This document shows, one piece after another, positions 17,681 through 26,003 of a DNA stretch of 64,000 bases. Each line of letters begins with the position of its first letter. Position 1 is the stretch's first letter. Position numbers and translations under genes: made by a program. The DNA is from DASUSH01 sp963785155 (GTDB lineage Bacteria; Actinomycetota; Thermoleophilia; Solirubrobacterales; 70-9). Location of the stretch: assembly GCA_963785155.1 (NCBI GenBank), contig CAWAUB010000007.1, positions 124,001 through 188,000 of the forward strand, read 5' to 3'. The notes below the pieces were generated by a model. It saw only the letters and a list, made by a program, of their open reading frames with translations, had not been told where the DNA came from and searched no databases.

Positions 17681-18978
17681 GCGTGTCGGCGGCGATCGCC
17701 AGCAGCAGCAGCATGAACGGGTAGGCCGGGATCGCGTAGCGGGTCGAACCGAGGACCCAGACCGCCGCGAACACCATCAGCACCGGTACGAGCCAGACGA
17801 ACCAGGGGCGGAAGCGGCTGGGCGCGCGCAACGCGATCAGGACGATCGCGGCAAGCGCCAGCAGGTCGAGTGCGCGCACGCTCCATTTGACGATCGGCGC
17901 GGTCCGTTCTCCGAGGCCGAGCTGGGCTCGGTCGGCGAGAGTGGCCTCCGGCTCCTGGCCGAGCGCGTTGAAGCTGCGGAGGAAATTGAGCACGGTTCCC
18001 TCGGCGACGAAGCCGGGGTGCTCCCGGGCGAACTCGAGCGCCGAGGAGCGCAACTCCGTGTCGAGCTCGTGCTCGCCGATGCCCGGTTGGTCGATGATCT
18101 CGCGGTAGCGCTCGGTCTCCGTCGGCAGCACCCAGGTCGCCGTGTACCCGTTTACGTCGAGGGCGTCGTCGTTGAATGCGCCGGCGAGCCCGAAGCCGGT
18201 TTGGGTGTTGGTCGGGATGAACGCATCGAACTCGGTTGCATTGCGGACCGTCCACGGGATCAGGACGACGACGAGGGCGGCGACGACGGCGGCAGGGGCG
18301 GCAAGGCCGCGCAGGGAGAACGCCGGCCGCGCCGCCCAGACTCCGATCGCGGCGGGGATGGCGAGGAGCACGCCGTTCGAACGGGTCAGCGCGGCGAGCC
18401 CGCACAGAGCCCCCGCTGCGAGCGCCCAGCGCCAATCGCCGCCATTCCGACTGGCGGCGAGCGCGCAGGCGAGCACGCCCAAGCTCGAGCAGCAGAAAGA
18501 GGGGCTCGGAGATCAGAGCGAGGTGGACGAACACCAGCGGCGGGAAGACCGCGGCGAGGGCCGCTGCGAACAGGCCGACCCGCGCCCCCCAGCCAAGCCG
18601 CCCTACGGCGTAGAGCCCGAGGACGACGAGGGTGCCGAGCAGGGCGCCGAGCACCCGCCCGGCCTCGACCCCGGCGTCGTCGCCGGCGATCGCGTAGACG
18701 CCGCCGAGGAGGTACGGGTAGAGCGGCGGCCGGAAGGCGCTGGGGCCCTCGGCGACGTAGCTCTCGGGGTAGCCGTCGCCGGCCCCGATCGAGATCGCGT
18801 GACGGTCGTAGTCCGCGGAGTCGTAGGCCGGCTCGTAGCCGCTCTCCAGCCCGAGGGCGCCGAGGCGCAGGAGGAGGGCCACCGCGAGGACGACTCCGAG
18901 GGCGGCGCGATGATGCTCTTCGAGCCACCGTCCGGGCACCGCGGCAGAGTAACCGCGGTGCCCCCAAAGGACCGCCAT
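17601..18978 (-). CDS. GT39-like membrane glycosyltransferase, apparent frameshift
   Basis: Polytopic GT-C type protein. The N-terminal half has LGVVLAVALLLRLGALGLES, the acidic loop AYDSADYDRHA and FRPPLYPYLLGGVYA, matching the first loop and P-rich motif of GT39/ArnT enzymes. The second half has ALTRSNGVLLAIPAAIGVW, VVVLIPWTVRNATEF and several further membrane segments. An extra base near 18482 shifts the frame after FLLLELG; deleting it joins VLACALAAS. The start is ATG 18978 or GTG 18939. Likely uses a polyprenyl-phosphate sugar from the adjacent DPM1-like enzyme. Confidence 0.72.
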
Positions 18979-18984
18979 CCCCGC

Positions 18985-19066
18985 TGTTATCATCGCCGGG
19001 GCCTTGGAAATCCGGGTCCCAAGCCGCAAATCGCGCCTTTTCGGCCCCTCCTCGAGGGGCCTTTTT
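18985..19066 (+). promoter_or_regulatory. guaB3 leader with intrinsic terminator (putative attenuator)
   Basis: A -10-like TATCAT (18988-18993) is followed by GGGGCC (18998-19003), a hairpin CTTGG/CCAAG (19003-19007 with 19019-19023), and a strong terminator: GGCCCCTC (19043-19050) pairs with GAGGGGCC (19054-19061) and is followed by five Ts (19062-19066). The early GGGGCC can pair with the terminator's 5' arm, giving an alternative antiterminator fold. No gene ends on this strand nearby, so the terminator can only act on the guaB3 leader. This suggests premature-termination control by an unknown ligand or protein. Confidence 0.5.
19043..19066 (+). terminator. intrinsic terminator before guaB3
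   Basis: Perfect 8-bp GC stem with a 3-nt loop (CTC) and a T5 tract, placed between the probable promoter and the guaB3 ribosome-binding site (GAGGAGGT, 19102-19109). Confidence 0.7.
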
Positions 19067-19118
19067 CGTCCGCGAGCACGCCTAGCGTGGGCCCTTCAGT
19101 CGAGGAGGTAACGCGAGC

Positions 19119-20325
19119 GTGGAAGTCGAGATCGGACGTGGCAAGAAGGGTCGCCGGGCCTACGGGTTCGACGACATCGCAATCGTGCCGTCGCGGCGGA
19201 CCCGCGATCCCGACGACATCGACATCACCTGGACCCTCGGTCCCTACCGGTTCGACCTGCCACTGCTCGCCTCGGCGATGGACGGTGTGGTCAGCCCACG
19301 GACCGCTGTCGAGGTCAACCGGCTCGGAGGCCTCGCGGTCCTGAACCTCGAGGGCATCTGGTCCCGCTACGAGGACCCGGACGGGAAGCTCGACGAGATC
19401 GCCGCGGCATCGCCCGAGCTGGCGACCCGGATCATGCAGGAGGTCTACGACGAGCCGGTCAAGCCCGAGCTGATCGCCCAGCGCGTCGAGGAGATCAAGG
19501 CCCAGGGCGCGGTGGCGTGCGGGTCGTTGACGCCGCAGAAGGTGACCGAGTGGCACGACATCGCGATCGAGGCCGGACTCGACATCCTCGTCATCCAGGG
19601 GACCGTGATCTCCGCGGAGCACGTCTCCTCGAAGGAGGACGGGGTGCTCAACCTGAAGGAGTTCATCGCCGAGGTTCCGGTGCCGACGATCGTCGGCGGC
19701 TGCGCCTCCTACTCCACAGGGCTCCACCTGATGCGCACCGGAGCGGTCGGCGTCCTCGTCGGCGTCGGCCCCGGGGCGGCGTGCACCACGCGCGGCGTGC
19801 TCGGCATCGGCGTCCCGCAGGCGACGGCGATCGCGGACGTCGCGGCGGCCCGCTCGCAGCACATGCTGGAGACCGGCGAGTACGTGAACGTGATCGGCGA
19901 CGGCGGCATGCGCACTGGTGGCGACGTCTCGAAGGCCGTCGCGTGCGGCGCCGATGCGGTGATGATCGGTTCGCCGCTGGCGCGCGCCGAGGAGGCACCC
20001 GGCCGCGGCTACCACTGGGGGATGGCGACGTTCCACCCCTCGCTGCCGCGCGGGACGCGAGTGGCCACGTTCCAGGACGGGACCCTCGAGCAGATCCTGC
20101 TCGGTCCCGGCGCAAGAGAACGACGGCACCTTCAACCTGATGGGCGCGCTGCGGACCTCGATGGCCACCTGCGGCTACGAGGACATCCCCTCGTTCCACC
20201 GCGCCGAGGTGATGGTCGCTCCGTCGCTTCAGACCGAGGGCAAGGCGCTCCAGCGCCAGCAGTCCGTCGGCATGGGGTCCAACGGGCGCGCAAGCGGTCT
20301 CCGCGGGAGTCGCGGTCAGCGATGA
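19119..20325 (+). CDS. guaB3: GuaB3 family IMP dehydrogenase-related protein, apparent frameshift
   Basis: Actinobacterial GuaB3-type protein: (beta/alpha)8 barrel without the CBS insertion of true GuaB. Visible segments are YGFDDIAIVPSRRTRDPDD, LVIQGTVISAEHV, LMRTGAVGVLVGVGPGAACTTRGVLG (catalytic-loop cysteine in GPGAACTTR) and IGDGGMRTGGDVSKAVACGADAV. An extra G near 20110 (CCCG to CCCGG) shifts the frame; corrected, the end reads MGALRTSMATCGYEDI and onward to a TGA at 20323. The function may be GMP reduction or IMP oxidation, which differs between GuaB3 lineages. It has a strong ribosome-binding site and a terminator-bearing leader. guaA follows after 12 bases. Confidence 0.85.
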
Positions 20326-20337
20326 CTAGGCGCGGCC

Positions 20338-21999
20338 ATGGCTGAGGTCTCGCCCTCGCCGGAGGTCGCCGAGGCGATCACGGAGGGCGAGCCCGAGGGC
20401 GCGCCGCTGCCCGAGGGCGATCTCGAGGCGGTCGCCCACGCGGAGGGGAAGGCGGCGCTCGAAGAGGTATTGGTGCTGGACTTCGGCGGCCAGTACTCAC
20501 AGCTGATCGCGCGGCGGATCCGCGAGTGCGGAGTCTTCTCCGAGCTGCTTCCGCACGACACGGACATCGAGCGCATCCGCGCGCGGGCGCCCCGCGCGTT
20601 GGTCCTCTCCGGCGGGCCGGCTTCGGTTTACGCCGATGGCGCGCCGCCGCTTCGCCACGAACTCCTCGAGCTCGGCATCCCGGTGCTGGGCATCTGTTAC
20701 GGGATGCAGCTGATGGTCCATGAGCTCGGCGGGGAGGTGGAGGCTGCCCCCGCAGGCGAGTTCGGCCGCACGGACCTGACCGTCCTCGACGGCGGCGGCA
20801 CGCTGCTCGCCGAGCTCCCGGAGGAGCAGGCCTGCTGGATGAGCCACCGCGACACGGTCTTCGAGGCGCCGCCCGGCTTCACCCCGCTCGCCTCGAGCCC
20901 GGCCTCTCCGGTCGCCGCCTTCGAGCACACGGACCGGGGCCTGTACGGGATCCAGTTCCACCCCGAGGTCGTCCACACCCCCTACGGGACGGAGATCCTG
21001 ACCCGCTTCCTGCGCGAGGTCGCCGGCTGCGAGGTCGAATGGTCACCCGCCTCGGTGATCGCCGAGCAGGTCGAGCGGATCCGCGCCCAGGTCGGCGACG
21101 CCGGCGTCGTCTGCGGCCTCTCGGGCGGGATCGACTCCGCGACGGCGGCAGTGCTCGTCCACAAGGCTGTCGGGGACCAGCTGACCTGCGTCCTCGTCGA
21201 TCACGGGCTGATGCGCAAGAACGAGGCCGAGCAGGTCGTCGAGACCTTCCGCGACCGGCTCGGCGTGCCGCTGATCAACGTCGACGCCGCGGATCGCTTC
21301 ATCGACAAGCTCGCCGGGCAGACCGAGCCGGAGGCGAAGCGCAAGATCATCGGCGAGGAGTTCATCCGGGTGTTCGAGGAGGAGGCCGAGAAGCTCGAGG
21401 ACGTTCGCTTCCTCGTCCAGGGGACGCTCTATTCGGACGTGATCGAGTCGGGCGGCGACGGGCGCTCCGGCGCGGCGACGATCAAGTCGCACCACAACGT
21501 GGGCGGGTTGCCCGAGGACCTGGGCTTCGACCTCGTCGAGCCGTTGCGGATGCTCTTCAAGGACGAGGTCCGCGCGGTCGCAGCGGAGCTTGGGCTGCCC
21601 GAGAAGATCGTCTGGCGCCAGCCGTTCCCGGGGCCGGGCCTCGGCATCCGCATCGTGGGGGGCGAGGTCACCCGCGAGCGGCTCGAGATCCTGCGCGACG
21701 CTGACGCGGTCCTCCAGGAGGAGATCCGCGCGGCCGGCCTCTACCGCCAGTTGTGGCAGTCGTTCTGCGTGCTGCCGGTCGTCCGCTCGGTCGGGGTCCA
21801 GGGTGACGAGCGGACCTACGCGTACCCGATCGTGATCCGGGCCGTCACCTCCGACGACGCGATGACCGCCGACTGGGCGCGACTGCCCTACGACCTGCTC
21901 GAGCGGGTCTCGTCGCGGATCATCAACGAGATCCGCGGCGTCAACCGCGTCGCCCTCGACGTCTCATCGAAGCCGCCCGCGACGATCGAGTGGGAGTAA
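20338..21999 (+). CDS. guaA: GMP synthase (glutamine-hydrolysing)
   Basis: Converts XMP, ATP and glutamine to GMP. The class I amidotransferase domain begins at about residue 42 (VLVLDFGGQYSQLIARRIRE), with the nucleophile in GICYGMQLM and the His-Glu of the triad in FHPEVVHT. The ATP-pyrophosphatase domain has the P-loop GLSGGIDSATAAVLVH, then ALVDHGLMR-like GLMRKNEAEQV, and the dimerisation domain ends with RIINEIRGVNRVALDVSSKPPATIEWE-type sequence up to the terminal ATIEWE, intact. The ~40-residue acidic N-terminal extension before the amidotransferase domain is unusual; no better start is available downstream. Forms an operon with guaB3. Confidence 0.95.
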   Translation: MAEVSPSPEVAEAITEGEPEGAPLPEGDLEAVAHAEGKAALEEVLVLDFGGQYSQLIARRIRECGVFSELLPHDTDIERIRARAPRALVLSGGPASVYADGAPPLRHELLELGIPVLGICYGMQLMVHELGGEVEAAPAGEFGRTDLTVLDGGGTLLAELPEEQACWMSHRDTVFEAPPGFTPLASSPASPVAAFEHTDRGLYGIQFHPEVVHTPYGTEILTRFLREVAGCEVEWSPASVIAEQVERIRAQVGDAGVVCGLSGGIDSATAAVLVHKAVGDQLTCVLVDHGLMRKNEAEQVVETFRDRLGVPLINVDAADRFIDKLAGQTEPEAKRKIIGEEFIRVFEEEAEKLEDVRFLVQGTLYSDVIESGGDGRSGAATIKSHHNVGGLPEDLGFDLVEPLRMLFKDEVRAVAAELGLPEKIVWRQPFPGPGLGIRIVGGEVTRERLEILRDADAVLQEEIRAAGLYRQLWQSFCVLPVVRSVGVQGDERTYAYPIVIRAVTSDDAMTADWARLPYDLLERVSSRIINEIRGVNRVALDVSSKPPATIEWE

Positions 22000-22035
22000 C
22001 GGGAACCTTGCGGGCAGCCGCTAGCCTGCCGCGCC

Positions 22036-22540
22036 GTGCTCGACCATTGGAAGATCACCGCGCTCGTCGTCCTCGCCCTGTACGGCCGCCGTAGCTCGGC
22101 GCCGGCTGCGGCGGTGATGACGACGAAGCGCCTGCCTGTCGACGACGACCGCCGGGGTCACCGGCACGACCGGAGCCAGCGGCGCCACCGGCGCGAGCGG
22201 CGAGGACGGCGCCGCGGCGACCCCGATCGACTTCGCGGAGGCCCGGACCAACCTCGAGGAGGCCGGTTTCACGGTCGAGGACCAGTCCGGCGACGACCTC
22301 GCCCAGGAGACGGCCGACGGGACGATCGACGCCACCGAGGGCATCCGCGTCTTCGAGCCGGGCGACCCCGCCGACGTCGTCATCCAGCAGTTCGAGAGCT
22401 CCGACGACGCCGACGCCGTCGCCGACTCCCTCGCCGTCGGCTTCTTCGCCGTGGAGACCCGCGACGACGTCGTCCTGTTCGCGGTGAAGGACCAGGGCAA
22501 GCTGCTGGAAGAGGTCGCGGCGGCGGCCGGCGGCGAGTAG
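22036..22540 (+). CDS. small lipoprotein, apparent frameshifts
   Basis: The GTG start gives DHWKITALVVLAL, a signal-like segment. In a shifted frame this continues to a lipobox LGAGC followed by GGDDDEAPA. After another shift a single open frame runs with TGTTGASGATGASGEDG, then IDFAEARTNLEEAGFTVEDQSGDD and a C-terminal GKLLEEVAAAAGGE to TAG. So one short secreted lipoprotein is most likely broken by two or more indels between 22080 and 22150. The second half (about 110 residues) is well behaved and unknown in function. TAGCCT ends 8 nt before the GTG. Confidence 0.55.
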
Positions 22541-22568
22541 TTCCCGAGCCACGCGGCGGCGTGGGGTC

Positions 22569-23135
22569 TCAGCCGGCTTCGCTCTTGCCCGTGACGAACG
22601 CGTCGGGCACGGCGGGCTCCCCGAGCTGCTGACGGAGCACGGCGATGTGCTGGGAGGCATTGAAGGCGATCTCGGCGATCGTCTTCAGGGTCGCCAGGCC
22701 GGTGAGTTCCCCGACCGCCTCCCGGTAGAGGCGGATCAGTGCATTCTCGTGATCGATGGCCAACTCGAGTGCCTCGCGCTGATCGTCCAGCTCCTGAACC
22801 GTCTCCAGCTGGTCCGGGGGCGGCTCAGGAGCCGGGGCGCCACCCTCTTCGAGGGCAGCGAGCAGCGCCGCGACGTGCTCGCGTTGCTGCTTGGCGAACG
22901 ACGTCGCGGCGTTCGCGACCTCTTCGTCCAGGAGATCCTCTTCGACCATCGCTTCGTAGAGGGCGGCTGCCTCCCTCTCGAACCGGATCGCCCGCTCGAG
23001 CACATCGCTCTCCTCGGCGCCAGCCGGTCGAGCCGAGACCATCGCCAACACCGATCCCGCGCCCAGCACACCCGCCCCAGCCAGCGTCGCGCGCCGGACC
23101 GTGTCCCTCCTCGTGATCGCGGGGACTCGCTCCAT
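22569..23135 (-). CDS. Tat-exported ferritin-like domain protein
   Basis: A 188-residue protein with a twin-arginine leader (ITRRDTVRRATLAGAGVLG). The mature part is a four-helix ferritin-like bundle: RAIRFEREAAALYEAMVEE, KQQREHVAALLAALEE, then ALELAIDHENALIRLYREAV and ASQHIAVLRQQLGEP. The E, E-x-x-H pattern could bind a di-metal centre; the family (Ferritin_2/DUF4439-like) has no settled function. The ATG overlaps the preceding gene's stop (ATGA). Third gene of an operon headed by the M23 peptidase and the c-di-AMP riboswitch. Confidence 0.78.
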   Translation of the reverse strand: MERVPAITRRDTVRRATLAGAGVLGAGSVLAMVSARPAGAEESDVLERAIRFEREAAALYEAMVEEDLLDEEVANAATSFAKQQREHVAALLAALEEGGAPAPEPPPDQLETVQELDDQREALELAIDHENALIRLYREAVGELTGLATLKTIAEIAFNASQHIAVLRQQLGEPAVPDAFVTGKSEAG

Positions 23136-23689
23136 CAGGCCTGCTCCCCGACCACAAACGCGTCAGGTACCTGGGCTTCGCCCAGCTCGCCCAGCAGCAG
23201 CGAGACCTGCGCGGCGCTGTTGGCCCCGATCTCGAACGCGAGTTGCCGGAGCTCGGGTGAGCTCAAGCTCGCGACCCCTTCGACGTAGACCGCGACGGCC
23301 GCGTTCTGCAGGTCGACCGCGAGCTGGATCAGCTCCTCGTCGCTCTCGATCTTCTCCAGCCCAAGTTCACGGCCGTGGCGCTCGTCCGATCGCGGTTCGG
23401 CGGGCGTGGCGCCGAGTGCCTCGATCTCGCGCCGCAGCGCAGCGGCATGATCGGCTTCCTGCTCGGCGAACTCTCGCGCGGATTCGGCGGACTCTCCATT
23501 CAGGCGCTCCGCCGCGGCCTCGTAGAGGGTGACCCCTCGCTGCTCGAGCACCAGCGCAGCGTTCAGCAGCTCGGCGTCGTCTTCGGCCGCGATTTCGGCT
23601 TCCGATTCGCCGCAGCCAGAAGCAGCCACTGCACCCGCCGCGACCGATCCCGCCGCGGTGGCGAGGAAGGCCCGGCGGCCTAGCGTCAG
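23135..23689 (-). CDS. ferritin-like lipoprotein
   Basis: Homologous in layout to the downstream gene: the leader GRRAFLATAAGSVAAGAVAASGC combines an arginine pair with a lipobox (ASGC). The mature domain has LNAALVLEQRGVTLYEAAAE, EFAEQEADHAAALRREIEAL and LIQLAVDLQNAAVAVYVEGV, again with E and E-x-x-H positions. The start is unclear: CTG at 23689 overlaps the M23 stop (CTGA) and leaves a normal leader; ATG at 23764 would give a 78-base overlap and a charged extension that looks wrong. Confidence 0.7.
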   Translation of the reverse strand: MTLGRRAFLATAAGSVAAGAVAASGCGESEAEIAAEDDAELLNAALVLEQRGVTLYEAAAERLNGESAESAREFAEQEADHAAALRREIEALGATPAEPRSDERHGRELGLEKIESDEELIQLAVDLQNAAVAVYVEGVASLSSPELRQLAFEIGANSAAQVSLLLGELGEAQVPDAFVVGEQA

Positions 23690-24792
23690 CTCCAGTCGTC
23701 CCAGCGCTTCAGGTGCGGCATCGGGTCCATCACCTTGCCGCCGCCGTACCAATCGCCGTCCCACATCTCGAAATGTAGGTGGCAGCCGGACGCGTTGCCG
23801 GTGTCGCCGTTACGGCCGACGAGGCCACCGGTCTTTACCTTCTCACCCTCGTGCAGCTTGCTCGGTTGCTGGAGGTGCATGTAGACGTAGTCGACGTTCG
23901 TGTCCTTGCCGTCGATCACGACGTAGTTGCCGGCGGAGCCGTGGTAGGCCTTGGTCTGGACCTTGCCACCGCGGGCCGCGACGATCCGCTTGCCGCACTT
24001 GGCGCCGACGTCGACACCCTGGTGACCGCGGCCGTCGCCTAGGCCCGCCCAGAAGTCGTGCTTGCCGATGAGCGGGAACATGTGGTCGTACTGCTCGAAG
24101 CCGGCGCGGGCGCTCTCGCCGCCGGCGAGCGGCTTGACCTCGAAGTCATAGGCACCGTTCGGGGCGACGTCCCCGGATTCGGTCTTGCCGTTCCAGCTCA
24201 CCTGGGCCGGCGACTGCGGCTCGACCTTCTCGGCGACGATGCTGCGGACGGTCGCGCCATCGTCCTTGCTGACGACGTCGACGCGCACGTCCTGAGGGGA
24301 GCTGCCCTTCGCGATGAAGGAGGCGGTTGCCTGCTGCTTGCCCATGAAGAATCCCTTGGCCGGGCTCGCGGAGACCTCGCCGATGCCGGCACCGTCGTCG
24401 CTCTGGACGGTCTGCTCGGCGACGATTTTCAGCTCCTGCGGGGACTCGGAGACGTTGCCGCCGCCGTCGACGACCTGAGGCTTGCCGGTCTCGGCGTCGT
24501 CGGGAACCAACGCTTCGACCGCGGTCGCCGAGGCGTTCAGCGCCTCGGATCCGATCCGGCCACCGCCGCGCTGGTTGAACTGGACCTCGACGACGTGGTC
24601 GAGGCTCCGGCCGCTGACCTGGATCCGGGAGCCGGCCGCCGCCTCGCGAAGCCCCGCGCAGCGTTCCTGGCAGGTGACGTCCGTGACGGCCGGTGGGGTG
24701 GGGGCACCGATGCCGCCACCGCCGGTCGCGTTCGCGCCGATCGCGACGCTTCCGCACAGGCCGAGCAGCGCGACGGGGACCGCCACGATCAA
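23686..24792 (-). CDS. M23 family peptidoglycan endopeptidase with IPT-like domain
   Basis: Secreted zinc metallopeptidase. An N-terminal signal (IVAVPVALLGLCGSVAIGANA) is followed by an IPT/TIG-like region (RIQVSGRSLDHVVEVQF), a FlgD-like Ig domain (SWNGKTESGDVAPNGAYDFEV) and a C-terminal LytM domain with both metal motifs, GHQGVDVG (H-x3-D) and HLHFEMW (H-x-H). It cleaves peptidoglycan cross-bridges. TTG at 24792 is the only usable start after an in-frame stop. Its mRNA carries a c-di-AMP riboswitch, fitting c-di-AMP control of wall hydrolases in Actinobacteria. Two ferritin-like genes overlap downstream. Confidence 0.88.
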   Translation of the reverse strand: MIVAVPVALLGLCGSVAIGANATGGGGIGAPTPPAVTDVTCQERCAGLREAAAGSRIQVSGRSLDHVVEVQFNQRGGGRIGSEALNASATAVEALVPDDAETGKPQVVDGGGNVSESPQELKIVAEQTVQSDDGAGIGEVSASPAKGFFMGKQQATASFIAKGSSPQDVRVDVVSKDDGATVRSIVAEKVEPQSPAQVSWNGKTESGDVAPNGAYDFEVKPLAGGESARAGFEQYDHMFPLIGKHDFWAGLGDGRGHQGVDVGAKCGKRIVAARGGKVQTKAYHGSAGNYVVIDGKDTNVDYVYMHLQQPSKLHEGEKVKTGGLVGRNGDTGNASGCHLHFEMWDGDWYGGGKVMDPMPHLKRWDDWS

Positions 24793-24847
24793 TCTCAGTC
24801 TTCTTGAGTGGCCCCTGTGCGCGGGCCTGACGGTCGACAGCGCTCGA

Positions 24848-25014
24848 CCCTCTCTTTCTCGGGCCTACGGGGTTAGCTGTCGGGCTGGCGCGGAAAGAGC
24901 CGCGCTTCGGACAAACGGTCCAATTCGCCCCTGAGAAGACCTATTCGTGGTCCTCTCAACGGTTCCCCCGCTCCCTGAGGGTGTGACCCTCGGGGATTCG
25001 GCAGGTCTTATCGG
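24848..25014 (-). ncRNA. ydaO/yuaA-type c-di-AMP riboswitch
   Basis: On the reverse strand the leader contains the ydaO hallmarks in order: GATAAG near the 5' end, GCCGAATCCCC (complement of 24992-25002), GGAGCGGGGGAACC (complement of 24961-24974), GGGGCGAATT, and the CCCGACAGCTAACC block (complement of 24871-24884) followed by CGTAGGC and GAGAAAGAGAGG. These are the ligand-binding and pseudoknot segments of the c-di-AMP class. It sits between a good promoter and the M23 peptidase gene, so bound c-di-AMP would be expected to lower expression. Confidence 0.9.
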
Positions 25015-25021
25015 CGGCGGC

Positions 25022-25049
25022 AGTATAACCGCGGGGCAGGCGGAGTCAA
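25022..25049 (-). promoter_or_regulatory. sigma-70-type promoter of the riboswitch operon
   Basis: On the reverse strand TTGACT (complement of 25044-25049) and TATACT (complement of 25022-25027) are separated by 16 bp, a close match to the consensus. The transcript would start about 25015, at the first base of the riboswitch. Confidence 0.75.
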
Positions 25050-25156
25050 CATAAGAACTTACGAAACCCTCAACCTGATGCTCATGGTTTCCTAACGGAA
25101 TCGTGCCTGCGTGACCCATGCCTGGCGGGCGCCGCCATCCATCGATTCGGCGCGGC

Positions 25157-25162
25157 TATCAT
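25157..25162 (+). promoter_or_regulatory. probable -10 element of rplM operon
   Basis: TATCAT lies 41 bases before the rplM GTG and matches the hexamer before guaB3. The intervening GC-rich leader is about 35 bases. No clear -35. Confidence 0.35.
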
Positions 25163-25203
25163 CCTGCGGCCGCGCCTTCGACGACCGGGCGCGGCTTTTA
25201 CGC

Positions 25204-25644
25204 GTGACGACCAAGACCTACGTAGCGACTCCGAGCGACCGCCAGCGCGACTGGTACGTCGTCGATGCCGAGGGCAAGACGCTCGGCCGGCTCGCGACCC
25301 GCTTGGCCGACACTCTGCGCGGAAAGCTGAAGCCGGAGTACACGCCGCACATCGACACCGGCGACTTCGTCGTCGTCATCAACGCCGAGAAGATCGCCGT
25401 CACCGGCAAGAAGCTTGAGCAGAAGCGCTACTACCGCCACAGCGGCTACCCGGGCGGCCTCCGCTCGCGGACGCTGAACGAGATGCTCGACCGCCAGCCG
25501 GAAGAGGTCATCCGCAAGGCGGTCAAGGGAATGCTGCCCCGCAACAAGCTCGGCCGCGCCCAGTTGACGAAGCTCAAGGTGTACGCCGGCCCGGACCACC
25601 CCCACGCGGCCCAGCAGCCGAAGCCGCTAGAGATCGAGGACTGA
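25204..25644 (+). CDS. rplM: 50S ribosomal protein L13
   Basis: A 146-residue full-length L13. Conserved segments: WYVVDAEGKTLGRLATRLAD, GDFVVVINAEKIAVTGKK, YYRHSGYPGGLRSRTLNEM and VKGMLPRNKLGRAQLTKLKVYAGPDHPH. The GTG start gives VTTKTYVATPSDRQRDW, the family N-terminus. Its stop overlaps the ATG of the following acidic reading frame that leads into rpsI, the standard rplM-rpsI arrangement. Confidence 0.97.
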   Translation: MTTKTYVATPSDRQRDWYVVDAEGKTLGRLATRLADTLRGKLKPEYTPHIDTGDFVVVINAEKIAVTGKKLEQKRYYRHSGYPGGLRSRTLNEMLDRQPEEVIRKAVKGMLPRNKLGRAQLTKLKVYAGPDHPHAAQQPKPLEIED

Positions 25645-26003
25645 TGGCCGAAGAAGAGCAGAACGAAGAGACCCCGGAGACCCCCGACGCCGACCCGGCC
25701 GAGGCCGAGGAGACCGAGGCAACCCCGCCGGAGACCGACCCCGAGGAGTAGCTCGAAGCAGAGAGCGCGGGGTCTGACCCGAGCCCGAGGAAACGCCGAG
25801 CCTGCGGAGCCGAGGTCTGCCCCGCAGAGTCCGCGGGGAGCCGGCCGAGCAGAGACCCCCGCCGAGCGAGCAGCAGCCCGAAGCCGAGGAAGCTCAGCCC
25901 GACTCAGGACCCGGCCGCCCCCGGACGCGAAGCGGAGGAGGCGGACGGCAGTGATTCCAAGTCCGACGGAAAGGCTGCGAAGGACAAACCGCCCGGAGCG
26001 GAC
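25644..26003 (+). other. acidic low-complexity N-terminal region of rpsI, apparently broken
   Basis: The ATG at 25644 overlaps the rplM stop and opens MAEEEQNEETPETPDADPA, ending at TAG 25749-25751 after 35 residues. That frame is the same as rpsI. From 25752 to 26003 the three frames each carry pieces of Glu/Pro/Ala-rich sequence (for example EAEEADGSDSKSDGK directly before rpsI), so the natural product is probably S9 with an acidic extension of about 120 residues interrupted here by indels. Alternatively the 35-residue ORF is a separate leader peptide. Confidence 0.5.

Noticed and set aside
18985..19066. Purine riboswitch or tRNA before guaB3
   Set aside because: No purine-aptamer junction or loop-loop motifs, and no acceptor/TPsiC arm sequence can be folded.
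23686..23764. ATG 23764 as the ferritin-like lipoprotein start
   Set aside because: It would overlap the M23 gene by 78 bases and put an Arg-rich stretch before a normal lipoprotein leader.
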